Shown here piece after piece: positions 23,381 through 29,893 of a stretch of 32,177 nucleotides of DNA. This DNA is from Prochlorococcus sp. AG-409-L21 (GTDB taxonomy: Bacteria; Cyanobacteriota; Cyanobacteriia; PCC-6307; Cyanobiaceae). Both the position numbers and the translations under genes were made by a program. Under the pieces are notes generated by a model, which did no database searches, had not been told where the DNA came from, and was given only the letters and a program-made list of their open reading frames with translations. Numbering within the stretch: the first letter of the stretch is position 1; each line of letters begins with the position of its first letter. The DNA lies in contig QCKH01000014.1 of NCBI GenBank assembly GCA_003215475.1, forward strand, positions 1-32,177. The letters are read 5' to 3'.

Positions 23381-23713
23381 ATGGAAAAATATTTTATTAA
23401 TGAGATTTTGGATATGGATTGTGATGACAATGGTTATTTAAAAGTTAAGTTTGTTTTAGAAGGAGATGAAGAAAATACTTATAGGGAATTAGAAACAGAG
23501 GAATATTATTATTGGGTTGATGATAATTATAATGATGAAATAGGTGGAGAACCACTTACTGATGAATGGGATGAAGAAAATTACCATTTAAATGAAGGTT
23601 TTAATTTTATACTATGGAAAGATTATAATCATAGTGAAGAAATTGTTATCGAATTCATCAAAGATAATTTTTTAACCAAAGAACAATTACCAAATAAAAT
23701 AAAAATGATATGA
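23381..23713 (+). CDS. Acidic protein of unknown function (110 aa)
   Basis: A 110-aa acidic protein rich in Tyr, Glu and Asp (RELETEEYYYWVDDNYNDEI). Alternating hydrophobic residues at the start (YLKVKFVLEGDEE) and end (EIVIEFIKDNFL) suggest a small mixed alpha/beta fold. No family recognised. Its stop overlaps the next start (ATGA at 23710), so the two are coupled. Confidence 0.6.
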   Translation: MEKYFINEILDMDCDDNGYLKVKFVLEGDEENTYRELETEEYYYWVDDNYNDEIGGEPLTDEWDEENYHLNEGFNFILWKDYNHSEEIVIEFIKDNFLTKEQLPNKIKMI

Positions 23714-23910
23714 GAAGATTAACAGTACATTTAAACAGAGTACCTAAAAAAACCGAAGTAGTAGACGGTAAAACAGTGAGTAAAATTTTTAATACACTTT
23801 CATATAAAGTGTCAAATGAAGAAGAAGCGTTAAGAATAATTAATAATATTAACGAAAATGAAAAACCACGTAATAACGTTAAGAAGTGGTATTTGTCAGG
23901 TATATTATAA
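23710..23910 (+). CDS. Small basic protein of unknown function (66 aa)
   Basis: A 66-aa protein, MRRLTVHLNRVPKKTEVVDGK, with a strand-helix-strand outline and a WYLSGIL end. The TLSYKVSNEEEALRIINNI stretch is typical of small two-layer folds that pack a helix on strands. No family recognised. Coupled to the 110-aa gene by an ATGA overlap. Confidence 0.6.
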   Translation: MRRLTVHLNRVPKKTEVVDGKTVSKIFNTLSYKVSNEEEALRIINNINENEKPRNNVKKWYLSGIL

Positions 23911-23927
23911 ATTTAAGACATTTTTAT

Positions 23928-23935
23928 ATATTTAT
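23928..23935 (+). promoter_or_regulatory. ATATTTAT motif, candidate late promoter
   Basis: The site lies 13 nt upstream of the PAS gene start. An AAAGG at 23941-23945, one of few Shine-Dalgarno-like runs in the window, lies between them. Confidence 0.45.
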
Positions 23936-23948
23936 ATATAAAAGGTGA

Positions 23949-24365
23949 ATGAATAATATAGATAAATTAAGACAATTAGTAGAAGATTTATCCCTTAGAG
24001 ATCAAGATTTAATTCAAAAGGTAGAGCATTTTGAAATACTAGAACATGTATTTTTAACGTCTCCTAGACCAATGGCAATAATGGCGGAGGATTGGAAATA
24101 TCTTTTGGTGAATGAATTATTTGCTGAGTTATATGGATTTGAAAACCCTGATGATATGGTAGGTAAGAGGCATTATGAATTGTTCCTTAAAATTCCGGAA
24201 AGACCTATTGATGAAATTAACCACAAATTAAATAACGAGGGGAGCTGGCAAGGAGTAATTAAATGTCCCCATAAATCAGGTCAAGATTTTATATCTAAAC
24301 TAACAATTAAAAAAGTTTCGGGGAGAGATGTATTATTATGTACTTGTGAAGTAGTAAAAGAGTGA
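23949..24365 (+). CDS. Stand-alone PAS-domain protein
   Basis: A 138-aa protein. Residues 1-30 form a short helical, coiled-coil-like segment. Residues about 35-136 are a PAS fold with the usual order: LTSPRPMAIMAEDWKYLLVNELFAELYGF, then the GKRHYEL turn, a linker helix, GSWQGVIKCPHKSGQDFISKLTIKKV and a final strand. There is no kinase, GGDEF or DNA-binding domain, so it may sense a ligand or dimerise with a host signalling protein. The ligand cannot be read from the sequence. PAS proteins are rare in phages. The next ATG begins 2 nt after the stop. Confidence 0.85.
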   Translation: MNNIDKLRQLVEDLSLRDQDLIQKVEHFEILEHVFLTSPRPMAIMAEDWKYLLVNELFAELYGFENPDDMVGKRHYELFLKIPERPIDEINHKLNNEGSWQGVIKCPHKSGQDFISKLTIKKVSGRDVLLCTCEVVKE

Positions 24366-24367
24366 TT

Positions 24368-24712
24368 ATGGGAGGTAATAATCAAAACCAAAACGGCTGG
24401 AATGAATATTCAAGGTTAGTTTTGGCAGAATTAGAGAAATTGAATAATAAAGTAGATTCTTTGACAGAAGAGAATAGTGCTATTAAACAAGAATTATCTA
24501 AATTAGAACAATTTAAAGATGAAATCTCTACATTAAAAGATTGGAAAGGTAATGTAGATGAGGTTTCTTCTCCTACTCAGTTAAAAGAACTACAAAAAGA
24601 AGTGGAAAATTTAAAAACTTTTAAAACTATGTCTACTACTGTATGGGTGGTAGTACAAATAATATTTGGTATTGCTGCTACTTTATTTGGGCTTTATTTA
24701 AAATCTAGTTGA
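24368..24712 (+). CDS. Coiled-coil protein with C-terminal membrane anchor
   Basis: I start at the ATG at 24368 rather than the GTG at 24362. The 114-aa product has a polar N-terminus, heptad-like coiled coil at about residues 15-90 (LAELEKLNNKVDSLTEEN ... LKELQKEVENLKTF) and one C-terminal membrane helix (VWVVVQIIFGIAATLFGLYL). This is the outline of XhlA-like lysis helpers and of some holin partners, but no lysin is nearby. Coupled to the PAS gene. Its last 19 nt overlap the convergent HAD gene. Confidence 0.65.
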   Translation: MGGNNQNQNGWNEYSRLVLAELEKLNNKVDSLTEENSAIKQELSKLEQFKDEISTLKDWKGNVDEVSSPTQLKELQKEVENLKTFKTMSTTVWVVVQIIFGIAATLFGLYLKSS

Positions 24713-26565
24713 GGTTTAGTAACTAAATTTACTTTTATATTGACATCATTTTCTTTTCCCCATTCCTCAAATGCGATAGCATGAGGTTCTCTATCTTCAT
24801 ACATTTCAATTAATTCCACATTAGGAAACCTATTTAATAAAGAGGTAATTGTATTTATTTTACTCTTTAATGTATCTCCATCGTCTTTATAATGATATTC
24901 ATCAAATATAATATCATAACTGTGAAGAATATCTTCTACCTGATCTTTCTGATTAGGTAATCTACCTGTTAACATAACCATATAAGTTGTTGGAGTATCA
25001 TTTTCCACCACATAATCTTCTATAGTAGATTTAATAGGTTTAATGTCAAATACTTCAGTATCTAAAGATTCTCTTTTACTCCACCATCCTCTGTGGGGAT
25101 ATGGTGAACCAGTTTTTTCTTCCCATTCTCTTTTACCTTCTTCTGCGTGTGGTGTGTCCATCAACGTACCATCAAAGTCAAAGATTGCAATCTTGTTAAT
25201 ATCTAAAGGATCTCCTACTGTTTCCATAATTAATCTGAATTTACTTACTGTTACACACTCATTTAAATCTAATACGCTACCTTGTACCCAAGGGGTGAAA
25301 TTTTCTAACGAAGTTTTATGTTTTTCTCCGTTATATGTAAAAGTAATCATTTTTTCGTCTAAATCCAAATCTTGTTCTAAAAATTCTAATTTTCCATCCT
25401 CACTAGTCCATTTAATTTTTGCCCAACCAGTCATTTTAAAACCATTTTTCTTAAGAAATTCTAAAAAATCTCTTTTTAATTTTATTTTTTCTGTGTAGTT
25501 TTCATCATCTTCTAATATATGTAATTTTCGTTCTAGTTCTGCATTTAATACTTCTTTAACATATTTTGCACCTGCTTCATCAATAAAGTCACCACCCCAA
25601 TATATATCATCTAAATCACAATGACTACAAGGGTTTAGTTCTTCCTCTAAATCCTGTAAATCAGTGAATGTGAAAATACCGTGCTCTTTAATTTTCTCCA
25701 ATAAATCTTCATATGGTATTTTTATTGCGTGTGGGCCATATGGACTGTAATATGGTTCATAAGTAATTTGATTTTCATAATAATCTCTTACTTGTTCTGA
25801 TCTATACCTACCAGTTTCACCATTTAATGCCCATATATATTCATCTACTACATCATCATGATCATCTTTAGTTAAATTATCTTCTAAATAATTATTTAAT
25901 CCACCATCATCAATACCACCATACTTAGGATCCTCAATATAGATACCTAAAATATCACCTATCTTTTTTAATATTTCTAATGTTTTATCATTATACATTA
26001 CATAGTCGAATTCTTCCGCGTCATAATCTTCATTATGATCTCCGTCATCATTTATTCTCCAAGCCTGATCACCTACACCGGAGATAAAACCTTCAAAATC
26101 ATTATTATCACCCGCAATTTCTACACCATCTGGCTCAAATGCGACACAGGGGTATTTATAAGAATTTCTATCACAATAGTGAAAATCATCCCCTAATAAA
26201 GTCTGAAGTAAATTATTATGTTCATCACTAGGATAATAAACTTCTAATACTTCATCTTCGTCACCATCTTTTTCTTTTAATCTTTCTACAAATTTATATA
26301 ATGTATCTCCTCTATTAACATTTTCAATAGTTTCCCACGGAATTCTATATTTATTATCCCCAAACTCATTATCCCCAACCTTAACTGCGGATTTGGTATC
26401 TTTATTTAAAAACCATAATGCGTACCATTGTTGAGCTTCCTCGTTGGTAAAACCTAGTGTCTTTTTTAACCATTGTGTCACTTTTTGTTTATGAGGGTAA
26501 GTACCAACAAACTCTTTATTGATGATATCTAATATTTTTACTTCTACTTTAGAAAATTTGTCCAT
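24694..26565 (-). CDS. Paralog-family protein fused to Swiss-army-knife-like HAD domain
   Basis: A 623-aa protein. The N-terminus (VEVKILDIINKEF ... KVTQWLKKTLGFTNEEAQQWYALWFLN) is the helical module shared with the proteins at 13757, 14862, 19963, 20760 and 21758, but it lacks an early (L/I)xE site. The middle 350 residues are acidic and unrecognised, with a CSHCDLDD motif. Residues about 455-623 form a HAD-type phosphatase: DFDGTL (Asp463 and Asp465), PHRGWW, MLTGR as the Thr motif, and EDREPH near the end. The WW-containing form recalls the HAD domains of Swiss-army-knife RNA repair proteins. It may remove phosphates from RNA ends or nucleotides; the substrate is unproven. Confidence 0.75.
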   Translation of the reverse strand: MDKFSKVEVKILDIINKEFVGTYPHKQKVTQWLKKTLGFTNEEAQQWYALWFLNKDTKSAVKVGDNEFGDNKYRIPWETIENVNRGDTLYKFVERLKEKDGDEDEVLEVYYPSDEHNNLLQTLLGDDFHYCDRNSYKYPCVAFEPDGVEIAGDNNDFEGFISGVGDQAWRINDDGDHNEDYDAEEFDYVMYNDKTLEILKKIGDILGIYIEDPKYGGIDDGGLNNYLEDNLTKDDHDDVVDEYIWALNGETGRYRSEQVRDYYENQITYEPYYSPYGPHAIKIPYEDLLEKIKEHGIFTFTDLQDLEEELNPCSHCDLDDIYWGGDFIDEAGAKYVKEVLNAELERKLHILEDDENYTEKIKLKRDFLEFLKKNGFKMTGWAKIKWTSEDGKLEFLEQDLDLDEKMITFTYNGEKHKTSLENFTPWVQGSVLDLNECVTVSKFRLIMETVGDPLDINKIAIFDFDGTLMDTPHAEEGKREWEEKTGSPYPHRGWWSKRESLDTEVFDIKPIKSTIEDYVVENDTPTTYMVMLTGRLPNQKDQVEDILHSYDIIFDEYHYKDDGDTLKSKINTITSLLNRFPNVELIEMYEDREPHAIAFEEWGKENDVNIKVNLVTKPQLDFK

Positions 26566-26583
26566 AAAGTTAAATTTATATCT

Positions 26584-26591
26584 ATAAATAT
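26584..26591 (-). promoter_or_regulatory. ATATTTAT motif on minus strand, candidate late promoter
   Basis: On the minus strand ATATTTATAGATAT lies 18 nt upstream of the 623-aa gene. It sits back to back with the Bacteroidota-type promoter at 26610-26641 that fires the other way. Confidence 0.5.
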
Positions 26592-26609
26592 TAAAAATAA
26601 AGTAATAAA

Positions 26610-26641
26610 TTTGGATATTTGAAAAAAATATTATACTTTTG
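26610..26641 (+). promoter_or_regulatory. Bacteroidota-type promoter TTTG-N20-TACTTTTG
   Basis: TTTG at 26610-26613, a 20-bp spacer and TACTTTTG at 26634-26641 match the consensus. The ATG follows after only 4 nt, so the transcript should be leaderless or nearly so. Confidence 0.75.
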
Positions 26642-26645
26642 AGGT

Positions 26646-27131
26646 ATGAATATTTTTATATTAGATGAAGACCCAAAAAAATGTGCAGAGTATCACAATG
26701 ATAAGCACGTAGTTAAAATGATATTAGAAACTGCACAACTTCTATGTGGGGTACATCATATGGTAGAATCAGGGTTAGATGTACCTTATGGTTTATCCCA
26801 TAAAAATCACCCTTGTTCAATATGGGCGAGAGAATGTTTAGAAAATTATGTATGGTTGTGTGATTTAGGAATGGAATTATGTTTAGAATACACATATCGT
26901 TATGAAAAAAGACACAAATCACAAGATATAATTGAATGGTGTATTATTAACCATCCTCCTTTGAAGGAATTAGGTAAACTTACCCCATTTAGACTGGCGA
27001 TGCCGGAAGAATGTAAAATAGGTAACGCAGTTGAGTCGTACAGAGAGTACTATATTAGAGAGAAAAAACACTTTTCTAAGTGGAAAAAAAGAAAAATACC
27101 ACATTTTATGGAAAAATGTTTGGCAGTTTAA
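26646..27131 (+). CDS. Pyrimidine-dimer glycosylase-like (Pyr_excise) protein
   Basis: A 161-aa protein: MNIFILDEDPKKCAEYHNDKHVVKMILETAQLL, then HKNHPCSIWARECLENYVWL, TYRYEKRHKS, LTPFRLAMPEE and VESYREYYIREKKHFSKWKKRKIPHFM. From memory this is the form common in cyanophages and other tailed phages and annotated as pyrimidine-dimer DNA glycosylase / endonuclease V-like (T4 DenV relatives). It is thought to start repair of UV damage, but this longer group is less well tested than DenV. It stands alone under a leaderless early-type promoter. Confidence 0.8.
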   Translation: MNIFILDEDPKKCAEYHNDKHVVKMILETAQLLCGVHHMVESGLDVPYGLSHKNHPCSIWARECLENYVWLCDLGMELCLEYTYRYEKRHKSQDIIEWCIINHPPLKELGKLTPFRLAMPEECKIGNAVESYREYYIREKKHFSKWKKRKIPHFMEKCLAV

Positions 27132-27150
27132 AATATTTGCCGTATATTTG
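27119..27150 (+). promoter_or_regulatory. Bacteroidota-type promoter TTTG-N20-TATATTTG
   Basis: TTTG at 27119-27122 (inside the end of the upstream gene), a 20-bp spacer and TATATTTG at 27143-27150 give a perfect consensus. The ATG of the DUF932 gene is 21 nt downstream. Confidence 0.8.
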
Positions 27151-27171
27151 TAATAACAAAAATAAATAACT

Positions 27172-27963
27172 ATGGAATACTTAAATTTAGAACAAATCGG
27201 AGCACAGTGTCCTTCGGCATTAACACAGACACAATCAAGACATCTTTCACACATTTACAAACACATTCCTACTACTAGGGTAATTGATATCTTAGAAGAG
27301 AAGAATTGGAAACCAACCGCAGCGATGCAAACTGGTACTCGTACAGGTTACGAAGATACTGTACCATTTAAGAAACATATTTTACGTTTCAGAAACGCAG
27401 AGTTGGATAACCTTTCAAATGAGATTGGGGATACACATCCAGAGATTGTATTAACAAACTCTCACAATGGTAGATCATCCTTCAAATTTCATGTAGGACT
27501 TTTCAGATTAGTTTGTAGTAACGGATTAGTAGTTGCGGATCAGACTTTTGATCAGTACACTATTCGACACAAAGGATTTAAAAAATCTTCTATCTTAGAG
27601 ACGGTAGGTCAGATTACTACACATATCCCACAGGTTGTTGGTAAAGTACAAAGTATGATGGGTGTGGAACTAACCCCTCAACAACGAAGAGATTTCGCAC
27701 AACAAGCGGTAATCGAAAGATGGGGTAAAGACAGACACGTTAACTTAGACGAATTATTAACCATTAACAGAGCCGCAGACAAAGGAAATGATTTGTGGAC
27801 AGTATTCAACAGAATACAAGAGGGAATGATTAGAGGAGGTTTAAATACCTACGTTAAGAAAGACGGAAAAATTAAATATAATAAAACCAGAGCAGTTAAG
27901 TCGATAGATGAAAATCTAAAGGTTAACAAAATGTTGTGGAGTTTATCAGAGACTATGGTGTAA
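27172..27963 (+). CDS. DUF932 (phage/plasmid-like) protein
   Basis: A 263-aa protein matching the DUF932 family of phages and plasmids: WKPTAAMQTGTRTGYEDTVPFKKHILRFR, then NSHNGRSSFKFHVGLFRLVCSNGLVV and a C-terminal helical half with LWTVFNRIQEGMIRGG. Function is not firmly known; a role in DNA handling is suspected. Codon use differs from its neighbours, with more C-ending codons (TTC, AAC, GAC, CAC) and CGT/CGA arginine, which points to high expression or a different origin. It has a perfect promoter and its own terminator, so it is a strongly defined single-gene unit. Confidence 0.85.
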   Translation: MEYLNLEQIGAQCPSALTQTQSRHLSHIYKHIPTTRVIDILEEKNWKPTAAMQTGTRTGYEDTVPFKKHILRFRNAELDNLSNEIGDTHPEIVLTNSHNGRSSFKFHVGLFRLVCSNGLVVADQTFDQYTIRHKGFKKSSILETVGQITTHIPQVVGKVQSMMGVELTPQQRRDFAQQAVIERWGKDRHVNLDELLTINRAADKGNDLWTVFNRIQEGMIRGGLNTYVKKDGKIKYNKTRAVKSIDENLKVNKMLWSLSETMV

Positions 27964-27990
27964 TAGTGGTTTGATTTGTTTGTAAAATTA

Positions 27991-28017
27991 GGGGGAAGAA
28001 ATTCTCCCTTTTTTTTT
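27991..28017 (+). terminator. Intrinsic terminator
   Basis: Stem GGGGGAA/TTCTCCC (one G-T pair) with loop GAAA, 27991-28008, is followed by nine T residues. It ends the DUF932 transcript. Its T-run also supplies the -33 TTTG of the next promoter. Confidence 0.88.
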
Positions 28018-28045
28018 GTTTATTAAATTATTTTTTGTATATTTG
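28015..28045 (+). promoter_or_regulatory. Bacteroidota-type promoter TTTG-N19-TATATTTG
   Basis: TTTG at 28015-28018, a 19-bp spacer and TATATTTG at 28038-28045 match the consensus. The ATG at 28062 is 16 nt downstream, which rules out a TTG start at 28035 that would lie within the promoter. Confidence 0.78.
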
Positions 28046-28061
28046 TATAAACAAATTAATT

Positions 28062-28796
28062 ATGCCACAAATATATGAAGTAGGAGGATGTGTTAGAGAT
28101 GAAATCATAGGGGTTCACACCAACGATATTGATTTCACATTCGTTTTAGATAATACCGATCAAACAGTAGATGAAGGGTGGGATGAAATGTTATCTCATC
28201 TAAAAAATGAAGGGTTTAAAATATTCTTAGAAACGAAAGATTGTTTTACTGTTAGAGCTAAGTTCCCTAAAGGACATGTGAATGAGGGGTTAGTGGCAGA
28301 CTTTGTAATGGCTCGTAAGGAAGTAGGTTACATATTAGGTACACGAAAACCTATATTAGAGTTAGGTACATTGGAAGATGACTTAAGGAGAAGGGATTTT
28401 ACTCTTAATGCATTAGCAAAAGATTTAGATGGAACTATTGTTGATTTATTTGACGGTAGAAAACATTTAGAGGAAGGTATTTTAGTTACGCCACTAAATC
28501 CAATTAAAACTTTCTTTGACGATCCGTTAAGGATGATTAGAGCATTAAGGTTTTCAATTACTAAAGGGTTTGAGATTGATTCTGAAGTTTGGGACGCAAT
28601 GTTTGAACCGGGATTAATTGAACATTTAAAGAACGTAGTATCAAAAGAAAGGATACAAGGTGAGGTTTCTAAAATGATGAAACATGATACAGTATCTACT
28701 TTAAGGTTACTGGCGAAGATTGATAAAATTGAACCTAAACTATTAGAGGTTATGTTTGGTGGTGATATATGGTTACTACCATCAACAAAGAAATAA
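28062..28796 (+). CDS. Short CCA-adding / poly(A) polymerase-type nucleotidyltransferase
   Basis: A 244-aa protein with class II nucleotidyltransferase motifs in order: VGGCVRD (Gly8-Gly9), NDIDFTF (Asp22 and Asp24, metal-binding), RRRDFTLNALA, then DPLRMIRALRF and KERIQGEVSKMM. These fit tRNA CCA-adding enzymes or poly(A) polymerases. Bacterial enzymes are usually 400 residues or more; here the tail and any HD domain are gone. It may mature or repair tRNA and tmRNA ends; the tmRNA at the window start lacks an encoded CCA. A structured RNA begins right after the stop codon. Confidence 0.87.
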   Translation: MPQIYEVGGCVRDEIIGVHTNDIDFTFVLDNTDQTVDEGWDEMLSHLKNEGFKIFLETKDCFTVRAKFPKGHVNEGLVADFVMARKEVGYILGTRKPILELGTLEDDLRRRDFTLNALAKDLDGTIVDLFDGRKHLEEGILVTPLNPIKTFFDDPLRMIRALRFSITKGFEIDSEVWDAMFEPGLIEHLKNVVSKERIQGEVSKMMKHDTVSTLRLLAKIDKIEPKLLEVMFGGDIWLLPSTKK

Positions 28797-29044
28797 GAGT
28801 ACACAACGGACAAGGCTATGGCGAGTGAGTTGTGACATAATGAGGATAGGAGATTAAAAAGGTTTTGTTATTATAGAAGAAAAACATACTTATAACAAAA
28901 GGAAGTAGCGGAAAGGTACATAATATGATCCTGTAAATTCTAGACAGTCAGGAGGCCAAAACCCTTTTTAATCGTTTGAACTAACGTTATGAACAACAAC
29001 AAATCGGTGGGATGCGAGTGGTTGACCAGTACTCTTTTTTTTTT
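28797..29044 (+). ncRNA. Structured RNA of about 240 nt with intrinsic T-run end
   Basis: There is no convincing gene from 28797 to 29088. The sequence folds into a closed multi-branch form. The outer stem is GAGTAC (28797-28802) with GTACTC (29029-29034). CACAAC (28802-28807) can pair with GTTGTG (28829-28834). A 16-bp stem joins GATTAAAAAGGTTTTG (28852-28867) to CAAAACCCTTTTTAATC (28957-28973) with one bulged C. Inside it TTTTGTTAT/ATAACAAAA (28863-28900) and TCCTG/CAGGA (28929-28953) form hairpins. The outer stem runs straight into ten T residues. I see no match to RNase P, 6S, tmRNA or known riboswitches. It could be cotranscribed with, and cut from, the upstream mRNA. Confidence 0.72.
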
Positions 29045-29058
29045 ATTTTTTTTTCTAC

Positions 29059-29066
29059 ATATTTAT
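29059..29066 (+). promoter_or_regulatory. ATATTTAT motif, candidate late promoter
   Basis: The site directly follows the T-tracts that end the structured RNA and is 22 nt upstream of the ATG at 29089. Confidence 0.5.
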
Positions 29067-29088
29067 TTAATAGAAACCTTAAACTTTA

Positions 29089-29595
29089 ATGAAAAATGTG
29101 CCAAGTAAATTTAATTTGAGCACTCGTTTAATACTGGTAATATTGGGTATCGTATCAATAATATTATTGCCTATAGTATTCGGGTGGGAAGAGAGTTATA
29201 GTCAGTATTACAAATATATGCCTATAGGTTTTACTGCAATTTTTTCTACATTATCTATAGGGTTATATATCCATACTAATAACGAATGGAAAATATCGGC
29301 ACTGGCATTAATTTGTTTATCTATTTTCGATATGTATAGATTTCCTGTTATTCATTACAGTAGTGCAGTTTTCTTTTTTATTTTCGCCACTTATGCGATG
29401 TGGAATGATAAAAGAGTAAGTGGATTTGGGAAGTTTTCACTTGCGATTTACCCAATATTTTTTATTAATCTTTTAATTTTTGAAATGTTAGAAGTACTTA
29501 TCATATGCACTTTTCATTTAATATATGTATTAAAAATGTTTAATGTGAAAGAAGAAAAAAAAATTATAGAAGAAGTTTTAGAAGAAGATATTTAA
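29089..29595 (+). CDS. Multi-pass membrane protein, unknown
   Basis: A 168-aa protein with about five hydrophobic segments (LILVILGIVSIILLPIVF, YMPIGFTAIFSTLSIGLYI, ISALALICLSIF, AVFFFIFATYAMW, LAIYPIFFINLLIFEMLEVLIICTF) and a Lys/Glu-rich tail (KEEKKIIEEVLEED). No family recognised. It belongs in the inner membrane by composition. The next gene starts 7 nt after the stop. Confidence 0.6.
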   Translation: MKNVPSKFNLSTRLILVILGIVSIILLPIVFGWEESYSQYYKYMPIGFTAIFSTLSIGLYIHTNNEWKISALALICLSIFDMYRFPVIHYSSAVFFFIFATYAMWNDKRVSGFGKFSLAIYPIFFINLLIFEMLEVLIICTFHLIYVLKMFNVKEEKKIIEEVLEEDI

Positions 29596-29602
29596 ATAAT
29601 AT

Positions 29603-29893
29603 ATGTTACCTAAACAGTTTCAAAAACAAAATATAAGTAAAAGGAATAAATTACTCTCTCAATTAAAGATGTATACAATAACGTATGAGTACGAATTAAA
29701 TCCTTTCTATGCACAATACATTAAAGATTCTTATGAGAAATTAGGTACTATCGTAGATGTATTAGGGGTAATGAAACTAACAGGTTATGATAAAGATGAA
29801 GTAGAATATAACTTCCACCAACTAATGTCAATACACTATAAGAATACAAAAAAAATAACTTCTTATTCAATTATAGAAATTACTCATTCGTAA
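29603..29893 (+). CDS. Small protein of unknown function (96 aa)
   Basis: A 96-aa, mainly helical protein with a basic start (MLPKQFQKQNISKRNKLLSQLK) and a helix-turn-helix-like middle (DVLGVMKLTGYDKDEVEYNFHQLM). No family recognised. Likely cotranscribed with the membrane protein. Its last 14 nt overlap the end of the convergent gene on the minus strand. Confidence 0.6.
   Translation: MLPKQFQKQNISKRNKLLSQLKMYTITYEYELNPFYAQYIKDSYEKLGTIVDVLGVMKLTGYDKDEVEYNFHQLMSIHYKNTKKITSYSIIEITHS

Noticed and set aside
1535-28061. Upstream TTG/GTG starts (1535, 8656, 11910, 12494, 19146, 24362, 28035)
   Set aside because: In each case a downstream ATG fits better with a gene overlap, signal peptide or promoter position, so the shorter form was used.
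24362-28813. Long antisense frames opposite the HAD, glycosylase-like and CCA-type genes (for example 25043-25498 plus, 26970-27254 minus, 28328-28813 minus)
   Set aside because: They are shadows of genes with recognised domains; their own translations are low-complexity or show no protein-like pattern.
28797-29044. RNase P RNA, 6S RNA or group I intron
   Set aside because: The conserved RNase P core sequences, the 6S open-bubble rod and intron P/Q/R/S elements are not visible; the junction-type fold differs.
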